NCBI GenBank assembly: GCA_910585505.1
Contig: CAJUFF010000055.1
Coordinates: forward strand, 1-15,604
DNA from: an uncultured Ruminiclostridium sp.
GTDB lineage: Bacteria; Bacillota; Clostridia; Oscillospirales; Ruminococcaceae
DNA: 15,604 bases
Direction: 5' to 3'
Under the pieces are notes generated by a model. It did no database searches, was not told the origin of the DNA, and saw nothing but the letters and a program-made list of their open reading frames with translations. Of the stretch, positions 7,185 through 14,583 are shown in pieces. The position numbers were made by a program, and so were the translations under genes. How positions within the stretch are numbered: the stretch's first letter is position 1; every line of letters begins with the position of its first letter.

Positions 7185-9134
7185 ATGGAAAAAACGGAAA
7201 ACAACATACTGCTGTCACGTATTCGCGGCAGGGCGGGAAACGGAAGTATAAAATTTCTTCTGTATCTCGTCTTTTTTGCCGTTCACCTGCTTATTTCCCT
7301 TTCCTCTTACCTGCCCTCCATTGACCCAAACGAATTTTCCGCCGCCGCGCTGACAAATATGTTTATCGGCGGCGATTGGTCGGCGGCAATGAGCCGAAGT
7401 GATTATTACTATGGATTTTTGCAGTCTATCGCCTACATTCCCGCCATGCTCCTCACCCGCGACCCGTTTGTGCAGTATCGGGTGATGCTTATAATAAACG
7501 GGGCTTTAATGAGTTTTATTCCGGTGACGGTTTATACTCTCTGTCTTAAGTTAGGCGTAAAAAAACCGTGGCAGTCGGTATTTGCCGCATGCTGCTGCGG
7601 AGGCTGGATGACGTGTCTTGTACACAGCAAGTTTATCTGGAATGAAACCTCGGCAATACTTATTCCCTTTATTATGTTTTATCTGCTTATTTCGGCGGAA
7701 ATGTCCGATAAAAAAAGCAAACGGACTTTTTTTTCAATATTGCTCGCCTTTTCCTGCGGGCTTGCTTACTGCGCCCATCAAAGGCTTGTTTCCGCGATTA
7801 TGGCGGTAATATTGGCCTCGCTATTGTCACGCTTTGTCCTAAAAAGAAAAAGTCTTAATTTTCCCGCGTTCTTTGCGGCGCTGGCCGTATTTATGACGGC
7901 GGCGGTGTTCGGAAATTATCTTGTACAAAGCGTGCTGTGGGGCGAGGATAATCCCGCGTTGCTTCGCAATACCGCCGAAAACTTTTTTGCCGGACTTCCC
8001 GAATTACTTAAGGACGGCGGTATCGCAAAATTCTTTACCGCTTTTCTTTCCCAGTGTTTTTACTTTATCTGCGCTTCATGGGGATTGGGCGCGTTGGGTA
8101 CGTCGTTGCTGATAGTGGTCGTTATTTCGCTGGTTAAGAGTAAAAATAACAAGACGGTTCTGATATTCGGCGGGGAAAGAACGGTATTTTTGTTTTTTAC
8201 CGCCTCGATAACTCTGTTTACCCTTGTTGTGGGAGCATTGTACAGATTTGGTGCCGAAAGCTTTGAGGCAAGCCAAAGTACGCTTATATTCGGGCGTTAT
8301 CTTGACGGAGTGATACCATTTACGGTAATGCTTGTGTTTTTGTATATATTTACTGAGAAGCTTAAGCTTACCGATATACTGGGGGGAATAATCACTTCGG
8401 GAGCCTCATATCTGCTGTTTTTCTTTACGGGAAGAGGCGCCGCGTTAAACGCTGTTTCCGCCACCATAATTCCCATGTTGGGACTGTATCCCGTTATGTT
8501 CGGCGAAAATTCGGGAAGCTTAGTCACCTCCACAGGTTTTACCGCCGCGGTAAGTTGTTCCATGTGCGTAATGACGCTGCTGATAGTTATAGTTTCCTGC
8601 TCCAAAAAATATAAAAACGTAAACATATCGTTGCTTATTGCGATAATTTCACTTTATTCGGCGTTATACGGAGTGTTCGGATACTTTCCGCTTTCGGTGC
8701 AGGAAAGCGAAAGCAAAAACGAAGAATACGTAAAGCTTTCATCCTGCATTTACAATACCGCCGAAGCGCCCTCCGTCACCGCTTACTCCTGCGGAAGAGG
8801 CTGCGTTATGATGCTTCAATACCTTAACCAGAACATAAAAGTGTACCCCGCCGATCAACCCTCGGAAATACGGGAGGATTCCTATGTTATCGTTCCCAAC
8901 GACGTCATGATACGTTTTGACGGACAGTCAAGGGTGGTTTTTGTTCAGCTTGCCGAAACTGATAACTATAAAGTATACGCTTACGGCGAAAGAGCAAAGG
9001 CATACGCCCAGTCACAGTCGGGAGGAGAGAAAACAAACGGAACGGAACAAAGTGAGACTGCTCCCGATAAAGAAGCGGAGGAAACAGAAATCACCGGAAG
9101 AACACACTTAATAAATACGCACAATATATTATAG
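7185..9134 (+). CDS. Polytopic membrane protein, GT-C glycosyltransferase-like
   Basis: A 649-residue integral membrane protein with roughly 11-13 hydrophobic segments up to about residue 510, a soluble C-terminal domain of about 100 residues, and an acidic, low-complexity tail. The first outside loop contains SIDPNEFSAAA (about 45-55), resembling the acidic first-loop motif of GT-C lipid-linked sugar transferases. IFGRYLDGVIPF (about 348-359) resembles the RYLxPxxP segment of the same fold. I therefore infer a membrane glycosyltransferase or related protein of unknown donor and acceptor. This rests on motif resemblance only. The start at 7185 is chosen because GAGGA lies 6 bp upstream. The open frame begins at 7002, but that stretch contains the promoter. 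It is 20 bp from ktrB and likely co-transcribed with it. Confidence 0.75.
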   Translation: MEKTENNILLSRIRGRAGNGSIKFLLYLVFFAVHLLISLSSYLPSIDPNEFSAAALTNMFIGGDWSAAMSRSDYYYGFLQSIAYIPAMLLTRDPFVQYRVMLIINGALMSFIPVTVYTLCLKLGVKKPWQSVFAACCCGGWMTCLVHSKFIWNETSAILIPFIMFYLLISAEMSDKKSKRTFFSILLAFSCGLAYCAHQRLVSAIMAVILASLLSRFVLKRKSLNFPAFFAALAVFMTAAVFGNYLVQSVLWGEDNPALLRNTAENFFAGLPELLKDGGIAKFFTAFLSQCFYFICASWGLGALGTSLLIVVVISLVKSKNNKTVLIFGGERTVFLFFTASITLFTLVVGALYRFGAESFEASQSTLIFGRYLDGVIPFTVMLVFLYIFTEKLKLTDILGGIITSGASYLLFFFTGRGAALNAVSATIIPMLGLYPVMFGENSGSLVTSTGFTAAVSCSMCVMTLLIVIVSCSKKYKNVNISLLIAIISLYSALYGVFGYFPLSVQESESKNEEYVKLSSCIYNTAEAPSVTAYSCGRGCVMMLQYLNQNIKVYPADQPSEIREDSYVIVPNDVMIRFDGQSRVVFVQLAETDNYKVYAYGERAKAYAQSQSGGEKTNGTEQSETAPDKEAEETEITGRTHLINTHNIL

Positions 9135-9154
9135 AGCAAAAGGAATGATGTAAT

Positions 9155-10504
9155 ATGCCTATTATAGCCAAAAAAGCAAAACAGCCTAATCCCGCCAGGA
9201 CTCTTACCCTGAGTCTCCTTGCGGTAATATTGGTGGGAACCGTGCTTTTGTGGCTGCCCATCTCCTCAAAAAGCGGAGAATGGACGGATTTTATTGATTG
9301 CTTTTTTACTGCGGCTTCAGCCACTACAACAACGGGAATTACGGTAGTGGAAACCTTTAGTCACTGGAATCTTTTCGGACAGTGGGTGCTGCTGCTTATG
9401 ACGCAGATAGGGGGACTTGGGCTGGTTATTATCCTTACATTTTTCAACTTTGCGTTAGGCAGAAAAATGGGGCTTATGAAAACCAACGCAGTTGCCGGAG
9501 AGGTCAGCGTCAGCGGTTTTATAGGTGCCAAACGGCTTTTTATAAGGATAGGCACCTATACCTTTTTTCTGGAATTTATCGGCGCGGCCATTATGTGCTT
9601 TACCTTAGTTCCGGAATACGGCGCTTACGGTGTGTTTATGTCGTTTTTTACCGCCATTTCCGCCTTTTGCAACGGCGGGCTTGACCTTTTCGGAATCGGC
9701 ACGGGGCCTTCAGGTTACTTTGACAAGCCTCAGGTGCATATAGTCATAGCGGCTCTGGTTTTTCTGGGCGGTATCGGTTTCGTGGTATGGGATAACGTGG
9801 TAAGTTGGTTCAAGACAAAAAGGCTGTCAATTTACACAAAAATAGTGCTTATTTACAGCGGAATTTTCTTCCTTATAGGCTTTATGGCTTATTTTCTGGT
9901 TACAATACTTCACGGTGACGCGTACCAAGATATGAATATCGGGGATAAGATACTTTGCTCCGCCTTCACGAGCGTTTCCGCACGCTCGGCGGGATTTAAC
10001 ATACGGGATATAGCGCTTGTCAACGACTTCTCCAAAATAGTCACGACAATACTGATGTTTATAGGTTCGGCTCCCGCTTCCACAGGCGGCGGCATCAGAG
10101 TTACCACTTTGGCGATATTGGCGGCTACCGTTACCGCGGTTCTTAGGGGATATGACGATGTAAGACTGTACGGACACAGGGTAGGGAAAAGGCTTGTGTA
10201 TAAAGCGGTATCCGTATTGGTTCTGTCGGTGGTGTTTGTACTTATCTGCTTCACTACCATTTATTTGCTGAATCCGGAGATACCCGAAGTGGATATACTT
10301 TACGAAATAGTTTCTGCGTTTACTACCACCGGATTTTCTACGGGGATTTCCGCCTCCGTCGATCCTGTTTCCAAACTCATGCTGTGTCTGGCAATGCTGG
10401 TCGGTAGAGTGGGTACGGTTTCCCTTTTGCTTTCCTTTAAGGGCGACAAGGGCGACAGCGGCAAGAATAAGATTCTGCCCGACTGCGAGCTTCTGATAGG
10501 CTAA
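9155..10504 (+). CDS. ktrB: Potassium uptake channel subunit, KtrB/TrkH family
   Basis: A 449-residue membrane protein with the four M1-P-M2 repeats of the Trk/Ktr/HKT family, which carries K+ (often Na+-coupled) across the cytoplasmic membrane. The selectivity-filter glycines are visible: TTTTG (57-61), CNGGLD (172-177), ARSAGFN (276-282) and TTTGFSTG (390-397). APASTGGGIR (about 306-315) is the intramembrane gating loop of the third repeat, and the conserved arginine of the last helix is in GRVGT. The length fits KtrB rather than the longer TrkH. The regulatory partner KtrA/TrkA, normally adjacent, is absent from this window. AAAGGAA lies 9 bp upstream of the ATG. Confidence 0.93.
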   Translation: MPIIAKKAKQPNPARTLTLSLLAVILVGTVLLWLPISSKSGEWTDFIDCFFTAASATTTTGITVVETFSHWNLFGQWVLLLMTQIGGLGLVIILTFFNFALGRKMGLMKTNAVAGEVSVSGFIGAKRLFIRIGTYTFFLEFIGAAIMCFTLVPEYGAYGVFMSFFTAISAFCNGGLDLFGIGTGPSGYFDKPQVHIVIAALVFLGGIGFVVWDNVVSWFKTKRLSIYTKIVLIYSGIFFLIGFMAYFLVTILHGDAYQDMNIGDKILCSAFTSVSARSAGFNIRDIALVNDFSKIVTTILMFIGSAPASTGGGIRVTTLAILAATVTAVLRGYDDVRLYGHRVGKRLVYKAVSVLVLSVVFVLICFTTIYLLNPEIPEVDILYEIVSAFTTTGFSTGISASVDPVSKLMLCLAMLVGRVGTVSLLLSFKGDKGDSGKNKILPDCELLIG

Positions 10505-10612
10505 AAAAAGAAAAAGGGAAAAACGGAATCGGCTGAACCGCCGCTTCCGACACAATGAAAAAGCATAAATAATAAAGCGTATGACATACTGCGCACAAAA
10601 GGAACACAAGCA

Positions 10613-11047
10613 ATGAAGCTTACCGTAAAACATTTCAACGATCTTACCGTTTCGGAACTGTACGATATATTAAAGCTTAGGGTATCGGTATTTGTATTGG
10701 AGCAAAGCTGTCTTTATCAGGAGCTGGACGATATGGACAAAAACGCCTTTCACCTATGGTTCTCCGACGAAGAGGGGATATCGGCTTACCTACGCGTGCT
10801 GCCCCAAAGCGTCTGGGGAGAAGTATCCATAGGCAGAGTTATCTCCGTAAAGCGGCGGCAGGGTTTAGGCAGCCTGATACTTGCGGAGGGAATTAAAACG
10901 GCAAAGGAAAAATACGGTGCGAAGAGGATCGCCATCGGGGCGCAGCTTTACGCCGAAAGCTTTTACGAAAAAGCGGGATTTGCCAGAGCCTCCGAAGAAT
11001 ACGTTGAAGACGGGATAACTCATATTAAAATGCTCCTTGAACTTTGA
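10613..11047 (+). CDS. GNAT-family N-acetyltransferase, ElaA-like
   Basis: A 144-residue protein, close to the size of ElaA. The N-terminal signature YDILKLRVSVFVLEQSCLYQELDDMDKNAFHL is represented by LKLRVSVFVLEQ, the YQELDDMD segment and a following His, as in ElaA. The acetyl-CoA binding motif is RRQGLGSLIL (Q/R-x-x-G-x-G/A pattern, about residues 83-92), and a C-terminal AESFYEKAGF matches GNAT motif B. The substrate is not known for this family. AAAGGAA precedes the ATG. It lies 108 bp after ktrB in the same direction. The gap contains only a weak hairpin with CGGAA/TTCCG arms and no T-run, so co-transcription is possible. Confidence 0.88.
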   Translation: MKLTVKHFNDLTVSELYDILKLRVSVFVLEQSCLYQELDDMDKNAFHLWFSDEEGISAYLRVLPQSVWGEVSIGRVISVKRRQGLGSLILAEGIKTAKEKYGAKRIAIGAQLYAESFYEKAGFARASEEYVEDGITHIKMLLEL

Positions 11048-11266
11048 TTCAATTGCAGCTAAAACAAGCTGTCGGAATCGAGAAGCAATTCCGAGGTTCA
11101 GCGAGGTATAAAATTCCCGCACTGAACCGAGAGATCTTTTGCGCCTAAAAGGCAGGGAATATCCGGCAGAGGATTATAATGTCCAATCACCATTAACTGA
11201 TTAAAAAACGTTTTTACGTTTTGCAATCGGTTAATAGTTTAGGTATGAGGGGAGACGGTCATAAAA
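11048..11266. promoter_or_regulatory. Structured intergenic region upstream of the trmN6-like gene
   Basis: This 219-bp gap holds four inverted repeats in succession: CAGCT/AGCTG (11056-11071), CGGAAT/ATTCCG (11073-11093), GGTTCAG/CTGAACC (11095-11128), and ATTAACTGATT/AATCGGTTAAT (11192-11235, 11 bp with one G-U pair). The last encloses the perfect palindrome AAAAACGTTTTT (11204-11215). A TATAAT is present at 11175-11180 but no good -35 lies 17 bp before it. The region may contain the promoter of the downstream pair, a leader structure or a small repeat. Confidence 0.4.
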
Positions 11267-11983
11267 ATGGAAGAAAAATTTCAGCTTGGTTCCGTTGACA
11301 TTTATGTAAACGAAAATCATCGCTTCGGCACGGACGCGGTGCTTCTGGCGGATTTTGCGTCGCCGTTTCCCTCTGAGACGGTGTGCGATCTCTGCACAGG
11401 CTGCGGAATTATTCCTTTGTTTTTTTGCAGAAGCAAGCCGCCTAAAAAAGTGTACGGTGTGGAGCTTCAGAGGGAAGCGGTGGAGCTGTTCGGGAAATCG
11501 GTGAGGGAAAACGGACTTGAAGACATATTGCTTCCCGTTGAAGCCGATTTGACAGATACAAAGGCACTGCTTGAACATATCCCGCGCGGTTCGGCAGATA
11601 TGGTTACGGTGAACCCTCCCTACTATAAAGAAAATTCGGGTAAAACAAGGCTTACGGAAGCGCAACGGATAGCAAGACACGAGATAGCCTGCGATCTGGG
11701 ACAGGTGATAGAGGCAGCCGACCTTTTGCTTAAATACGGGGGCAGCTTAAAAATGTGTCATCTTCCCGAAAGGACGGCGGAAATTTTTTTTCTTATGCAG
11801 AAAAGAAATATTCAGCCGAAAAAGCTTACCGTTGTTTGCAACAAGGCCGGAGAAAAGCCATGGCTTGCGCTTATATCCGGGAAAAAAGGCGGCAAGGTCG
11901 GTTTGGATATAGATAAGCCGCTGATAATGAGAGAGGAAAACGGAAACTATACCAAAAGACTTTCAGAGATATACGGTATGTAA
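11267..11983 (+). CDS. TrmN6-like adenine-N6 methyltransferase (YabB/YfiC type)
   Basis: A 238-residue Rossmann-fold, SAM-dependent methyltransferase. The family opener FGTDAVLLADF is at about residues 20-30, the SAM-binding motif I DLCTGCGII at 41-49, and the catalytic NPPYY motif of N6-adenine methyltransferases at 116-120. These match the YfiC/TrmN6 group, which methylates A37 of tRNA-Val in E. coli, and its Bacillus relative YabB. The exact RNA target here is inferred. The GGGGAG before the ATG is about 13 bp away, a rather wide spacing. An out-of-frame ATG at 11245 lies closer to the gap structures and is not used. rsmI follows after 32 bp, the same pairing as yabB-yabC in Bacillus, so they probably form an operon for RNA modification. 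Confidence 0.9.
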   Translation: MEEKFQLGSVDIYVNENHRFGTDAVLLADFASPFPSETVCDLCTGCGIIPLFFCRSKPPKKVYGVELQREAVELFGKSVRENGLEDILLPVEADLTDTKALLEHIPRGSADMVTVNPPYYKENSGKTRLTEAQRIARHEIACDLGQVIEAADLLLKYGGSLKMCHLPERTAEIFFLMQKRNIQPKKLTVVCNKAGEKPWLALISGKKGGKVGLDIDKPLIMREENGNYTKRLSEIYGM

Positions 11984-12015
11984 TTTTTCCATAAAAAGAA
12001 AGGAACGGCGTAAAA

Positions 12016-12834
12016 TTGGGCAAATTATATGTGGTGGGTTCACCGATAGGCAATCTGGGCGATTTTTCCGACAGAGCCCGTGAAACCTTGAAAAACGTGG
12101 ATTTTATCTGCGCCGAGGACACAAGAGTGACCGCCGTACTTTTAAATAAATTCGGAATAAAAAAATCTATGATAAGCTATCATGAGCACAACGCGCGGGA
12201 AAGAGGGGAAGAGATTCTTCCGAGGCTTCTGGAGGGAGAAAGCTGCGCAATTGTGACCGATGCTGGAATGCCATGTATCAGTGATCCGGGTGAAGAGCTG
12301 GTAAAGCTCTGTGCCGAGCACAATGTGGAAACCGCTGCCGTGCCCGGACCTACCGCAGCTATGACAGCTTTGGCAATAAGCGGACTCCCCACAAAAAGAT
12401 TTTGCTTTGAGGGCTTTCTCAGCGTTACCAAAAGAATACGGAAAGAGCATCTGGAAGAGCTTAAAGCGCTGCCCATGACTCTTATATTTTACGAAGCTCC
12501 TCACAAACTGAGAAACACGCTCGACGATCTTCTGGAAAGCCTCGGGGACAGGAGGATAAGCCTTTGCCGCGAGCTTACTAAGCTTCACGAGGAGGTAATA
12601 AGAGGCACGATAAGCGAAATGATTGCTTTATATAAGGAAAAAGAGCCTAAGGGAGAATATGTGCTGGTAGTAGAAGGCGCAAAAAAAGAACCCGTAAATG
12701 AAATAACGGCGGAACAAGCGGCGGAGCTTGCCACTAACCTTATCAAGGAAGGTATGAGAGCGCCGGATGCCTGTAAGGAGATTGCAAAAAAAACGGGATT
12801 TTCCAAATCGGAAATTTACCGTATGATACAGTGA
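12016..12834 (+). CDS. rsmI: 16S rRNA (cytidine-1402-2'-O)-methyltransferase RsmI
   Basis: A 272-residue protein of the tetrapyrrole-methylase-fold family. RsmI methylates the 2'-OH of C1402 of 16S rRNA at the decoding centre. Signature motifs are GSPIGNL (8-14), AEDTR (33-37), VTDAGMPCISDPG (about 80-92), VPGPTA (about 109-114) and IFYEAPHKL (about 157-165). The C-terminal extension of about 40 residues with a helix-turn-helix-like end is usual for the family. It starts with TTG, preceded by AAAGGAA at a spacing of about 11 bp. No in-frame ATG exists near the conserved N-terminus. It follows the trmN6-like gene by 32 bp. Confidence 0.96.
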   Translation: MGKLYVVGSPIGNLGDFSDRARETLKNVDFICAEDTRVTAVLLNKFGIKKSMISYHEHNARERGEEILPRLLEGESCAIVTDAGMPCISDPGEELVKLCAEHNVETAAVPGPTAAMTALAISGLPTKRFCFEGFLSVTKRIRKEHLEELKALPMTLIFYEAPHKLRNTLDDLLESLGDRRISLCRELTKLHEEVIRGTISEMIALYKEKEPKGEYVLVVEGAKKEPVNEITAEQAAELATNLIKEGMRAPDACKEIAKKTGFSKSEIYRMIQ

Positions 12835-12895
12835 TTAAAGCGCAGCTTAAATAATTGGGAGACATATTATAAACATAAGAAAGGCGGATAAAAAT

Positions 12896-13033
12896 ATGAA
12901 TAAAGGCAAATTGAGTATGATATTGGCAATAGCGGCGATATTGGGCGCGGTAGCCGTTTTGATTTACAGATTGGGACAGCAGTCCGGAAGCGCCGCAAGC
13001 TGGAGCGAATATGATGATTACGGATGGTCTTAA
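12896..13033 (+). CDS. Small single-span membrane protein, 45 residues
   Basis: An ORF of 45 codons from ATG at 12896 to TAA at 13031-13033, preceded by AAAGGCGG at a workable distance. Residues 1-5 are MNKGK, residues 6-24 form one hydrophobic segment rich in Ile, Leu and Ala, and the tail ends with the acidic and aromatic SWSEYDDYGWS. It is therefore probably a tiny membrane protein with an aromatic, negatively charged tail. The TAA stop is immediately followed by the TTG start of the next gene (TAATTG), suggesting translational coupling and a shared role. I recognise no family. Confidence 0.65.
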   Translation: MNKGKLSMILAIAAILGAVAVLIYRLGQQSGSAASWSEYDDYGWS

Positions 13034-14314
13034 TTGAAACGCCGCGCTTTAGCCGCCGTTTTAGCGGGGCTTGTGGCTTTTTCGCTTTCAATAGCGCTTC
13101 TTATCTACTTTGATCCGTTCAAAAGCATATTGGATATGGTTTTCGTGCAGCAGGAGGACCCGCCGCTGAGCCGCGTTGAGTACAGCTCCGTTTGGCACGA
13201 AAGCGGAGTTGAGGAGAATCTGCCTGAACTGAAAAAAATCATTGACAGATATTTTGAATGCTTTTATTCCGCGATGGGAGACAGGGAGTTTGAAGGCGAA
13301 AGGGTGATGGAGGGCTTTTTTGTGGATACCTGCACGGATTCCGTTTACAGTCTGGCCGCCATGACCTCCGGAGCGGGACGTATTGCCCGCTCCAATATAG
13401 ACTTGACCCTGAACACGGTCAAAACGCATATACGTCTTGACGGAGTGGTCAAAATTAACAAGGACGGATATATATACACCCTTCGGCAAAGTGCAGAGCT
13501 GACTTACGGAACAATGACGGGGGTCGGCAGCGGAGAGGGCATATATACGCACACTTTTATTTTTGAGCGTATCGGCGGCAGTTGGTATCTTACTTCTCAC
13601 GAATGCGAAGGAGGAGCGTGGGGCTACGCAAAAAAGGCTCTTGACGCTTTGTGCGGCGCTGTTTCTCCGTCCTATGCACAGCTTTACGGCGCGTACCCGA
13701 AATTTGCCCAGAAATTAGCCGATTGCGCCAAAAGCAACGCCAAGTTAATAAAAACAAACGGATATGACGTAAATTACCGACAGCCGGAAATCGTTTATAA
13801 CAGAAAAGCTTCGGTGGAATACGCCCGCAGGTGGACCTCGATCATAAGCGAAAGCCGCAACACGGAGCAATGGGCGGATTACGACAACGACAGCGGGAAT
13901 TTCATATCTCAATGTATTTACAGCGGCGTGGGAGAAATGGACACACGCGGAAATTATATCTGGAAATGGTTTGACCCGTATGTTAATTATTCGGAGGAAA
14001 ACAAAGGCTGTTCAATGTCGTGGACAGAGGGGGAAAATTTCCACCTTTACTGTGCGGGCAACGACAACCGTGGTCTGTGCGCTTACGCCGGCGCTGCGGG
14101 GGGGCAAATCGAAAAAGGCGACATAGTTCAGTTGGTTACTGCGGGCGTCACGGTATCACAGGCCGTAGTAACCGATATTGTAACCGACGTTTACGGAAAT
14201 AAGCTGGACTTTTTGGTATGCGGCCATGACAGCGATTTAGTGAGCTATCCCGTAAGCGCTCTGCACTGCGACGAAGTGCGATTTATTAAAATATTAGGCT
14301 ATAATAAGGATTGA
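13034..14314 (+). CDS. Membrane-anchored Amidase_6-like protein, probable pseudoenzyme
   Basis: A 426-residue protein with a basic start (MKRR) and one hydrophobic segment (about 5-25), so it is probably secreted or anchored outside. Residues about 50-235 form an alpha/beta domain I cannot name. Residues about 253-425 resemble the putative amidase domain Amidase_6: YNRKASVEYARRW (255-267), NFISQCIYSG, and GDIVQL (362-367). In Amidase_6 proteins the nucleophile lies in a DCTNFVSQ-type motif. Here the aligned residue is Ser287 (D-S-G-N-F). The usual His of HxxxVT aligns with Gln376 (SQAVVT). Both apparent catalytic residues are thus replaced, so a binding or regulatory role is more likely than hydrolysis. 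The start is TTG at 13034, abutting the small upstream gene, with weak GGATGG before it. Confidence 0.75.
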   Translation: MKRRALAAVLAGLVAFSLSIALLIYFDPFKSILDMVFVQQEDPPLSRVEYSSVWHESGVEENLPELKKIIDRYFECFYSAMGDREFEGERVMEGFFVDTCTDSVYSLAAMTSGAGRIARSNIDLTLNTVKTHIRLDGVVKINKDGYIYTLRQSAELTYGTMTGVGSGEGIYTHTFIFERIGGSWYLTSHECEGGAWGYAKKALDALCGAVSPSYAQLYGAYPKFAQKLADCAKSNAKLIKTNGYDVNYRQPEIVYNRKASVEYARRWTSIISESRNTEQWADYDNDSGNFISQCIYSGVGEMDTRGNYIWKWFDPYVNYSEENKGCSMSWTEGENFHLYCAGNDNRGLCAYAGAAGGQIEKGDIVQLVTAGVTVSQAVVTDIVTDVYGNKLDFLVCGHDSDLVSYPVSALHCDEVRFIKILGYNKD

Positions 14315-14339
14315 CAAAAGCCGTTTGCTTTGATATAAT
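14311..14339 (+). promoter_or_regulatory. Perfect consensus sigma-A promoter
   Basis: TTGACA (14311-14316), 17 bp, TATAAT (14334-14339) is an exact match to the housekeeping consensus. The -35 box overlaps the stop codon of the upstream gene. Transcription should start near 14346. Such a strong promoter points to an abundant RNA. Confidence 0.93.
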
Positions 14340-14345
14340 AAAATG

Positions 14346-14529
14346 AAAAAGAAAATATAAAAAACAGACCTCCTCGGAAACTGGAGAAGTGCCGTATTAC
14401 GCAGCAATTTTGCTGTAAGGCGAAATCCATTTTCCGCAGGAAAACTGTATGTATTTCAAGGAAAGCGGGCAAAGCATGACAGCACAAGGGTAGGTCAGAC
14501 GGTGCTTCGGTAGATTCCGAGGAGGTCTA
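14346..14529 (+). ncRNA. Structured RNA or 5' leader, family unidentified
   Basis: Downstream of the consensus promoter, AGACCTCCTCGGAA (14366-14379) and TTCCGAGGAGGTCT (14515-14528) form a perfect 14-bp closing stem around a 135-nt interior. Inside are hairpin 14391-14421 (GCC, TTA and CAGCA pairing with TGCTG, TAA and GGC) and hairpin 14422-14457 (GAAAT/ATTTC enclosing TTTTCC-GCA-GGAAAA). A 3' part can form a pseudoknot: TGAC 14477-14480 with GTCA 14494-14497, and AGCAC 14481-14485 with GTGCT 14502-14506. The architecture, a terminal stem closing a multi-hairpin core, is that of a structured noncoding RNA or riboswitch. I could not match it to 6S, SRP, RNase P or common riboswitch cores. 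Large clostridial families such as raiA RNA are worth testing. No intrinsic terminator follows, so the transcript may continue into pgsA. The end coordinate is approximate. Confidence 0.7.
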
Positions 14530-14583
14530 ATGAAGATGAAAAAACGCGGGGCGTCTCAAAAAACATATAAATATATAAAATAG
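14530..14583 (+). CDS. 17-residue basic leader peptide with sequestered ribosome binding site
   Basis: ATG at 14530 opens a 17-codon frame, MKMKKRGASQKTYKYIK, ending at TAG 14581-14583. It is preceded by GAGGAGG, the strongest Shine-Dalgarno in the window, 4 bp upstream of this ATG and 10 bp upstream of a second in-frame ATG. The whole Shine-Dalgarno lies in the 3' arm of the closing stem of the structured RNA and would be hidden when that stem forms. The peptide is strongly basic. It ends 39 bp before pgsA. It may be a regulatory leader peptide, or an accident of the RNA's stem sequence. Confidence 0.35.
   Translation: MKMKKRGASQKTYKYIK

Noticed and set aside
9827..10633. 268-codon minus-strand frame opposite ktrB
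   Set aside because: Antisense shadow of the clearly real ktrB, with a Lys/Arg/Tyr/Ser-rich composition and no family resemblance.
11204..11215. CcpA cre site in AAAAACGTTTTT
   Set aside because: The palindrome is centred on CG like cre, but the outer TG and CA bases are missing.
13088..13600. 170-codon minus-strand frame
   Set aside because: Antisense to the Amidase_6-like gene; no ribosome binding site or recognisable domain.
14299..14487. 62-codon minus-strand frame across the structured RNA
   Set aside because: Runs antisense through the consensus promoter and RNA helices and has no protein-like features.
14530..14570. Intrinsic terminator at ACGC-GGG-GCGT after the structured RNA
   Set aside because: The stem is only 4 bp and is followed by CTCAAAAAAC rather than a T-run.
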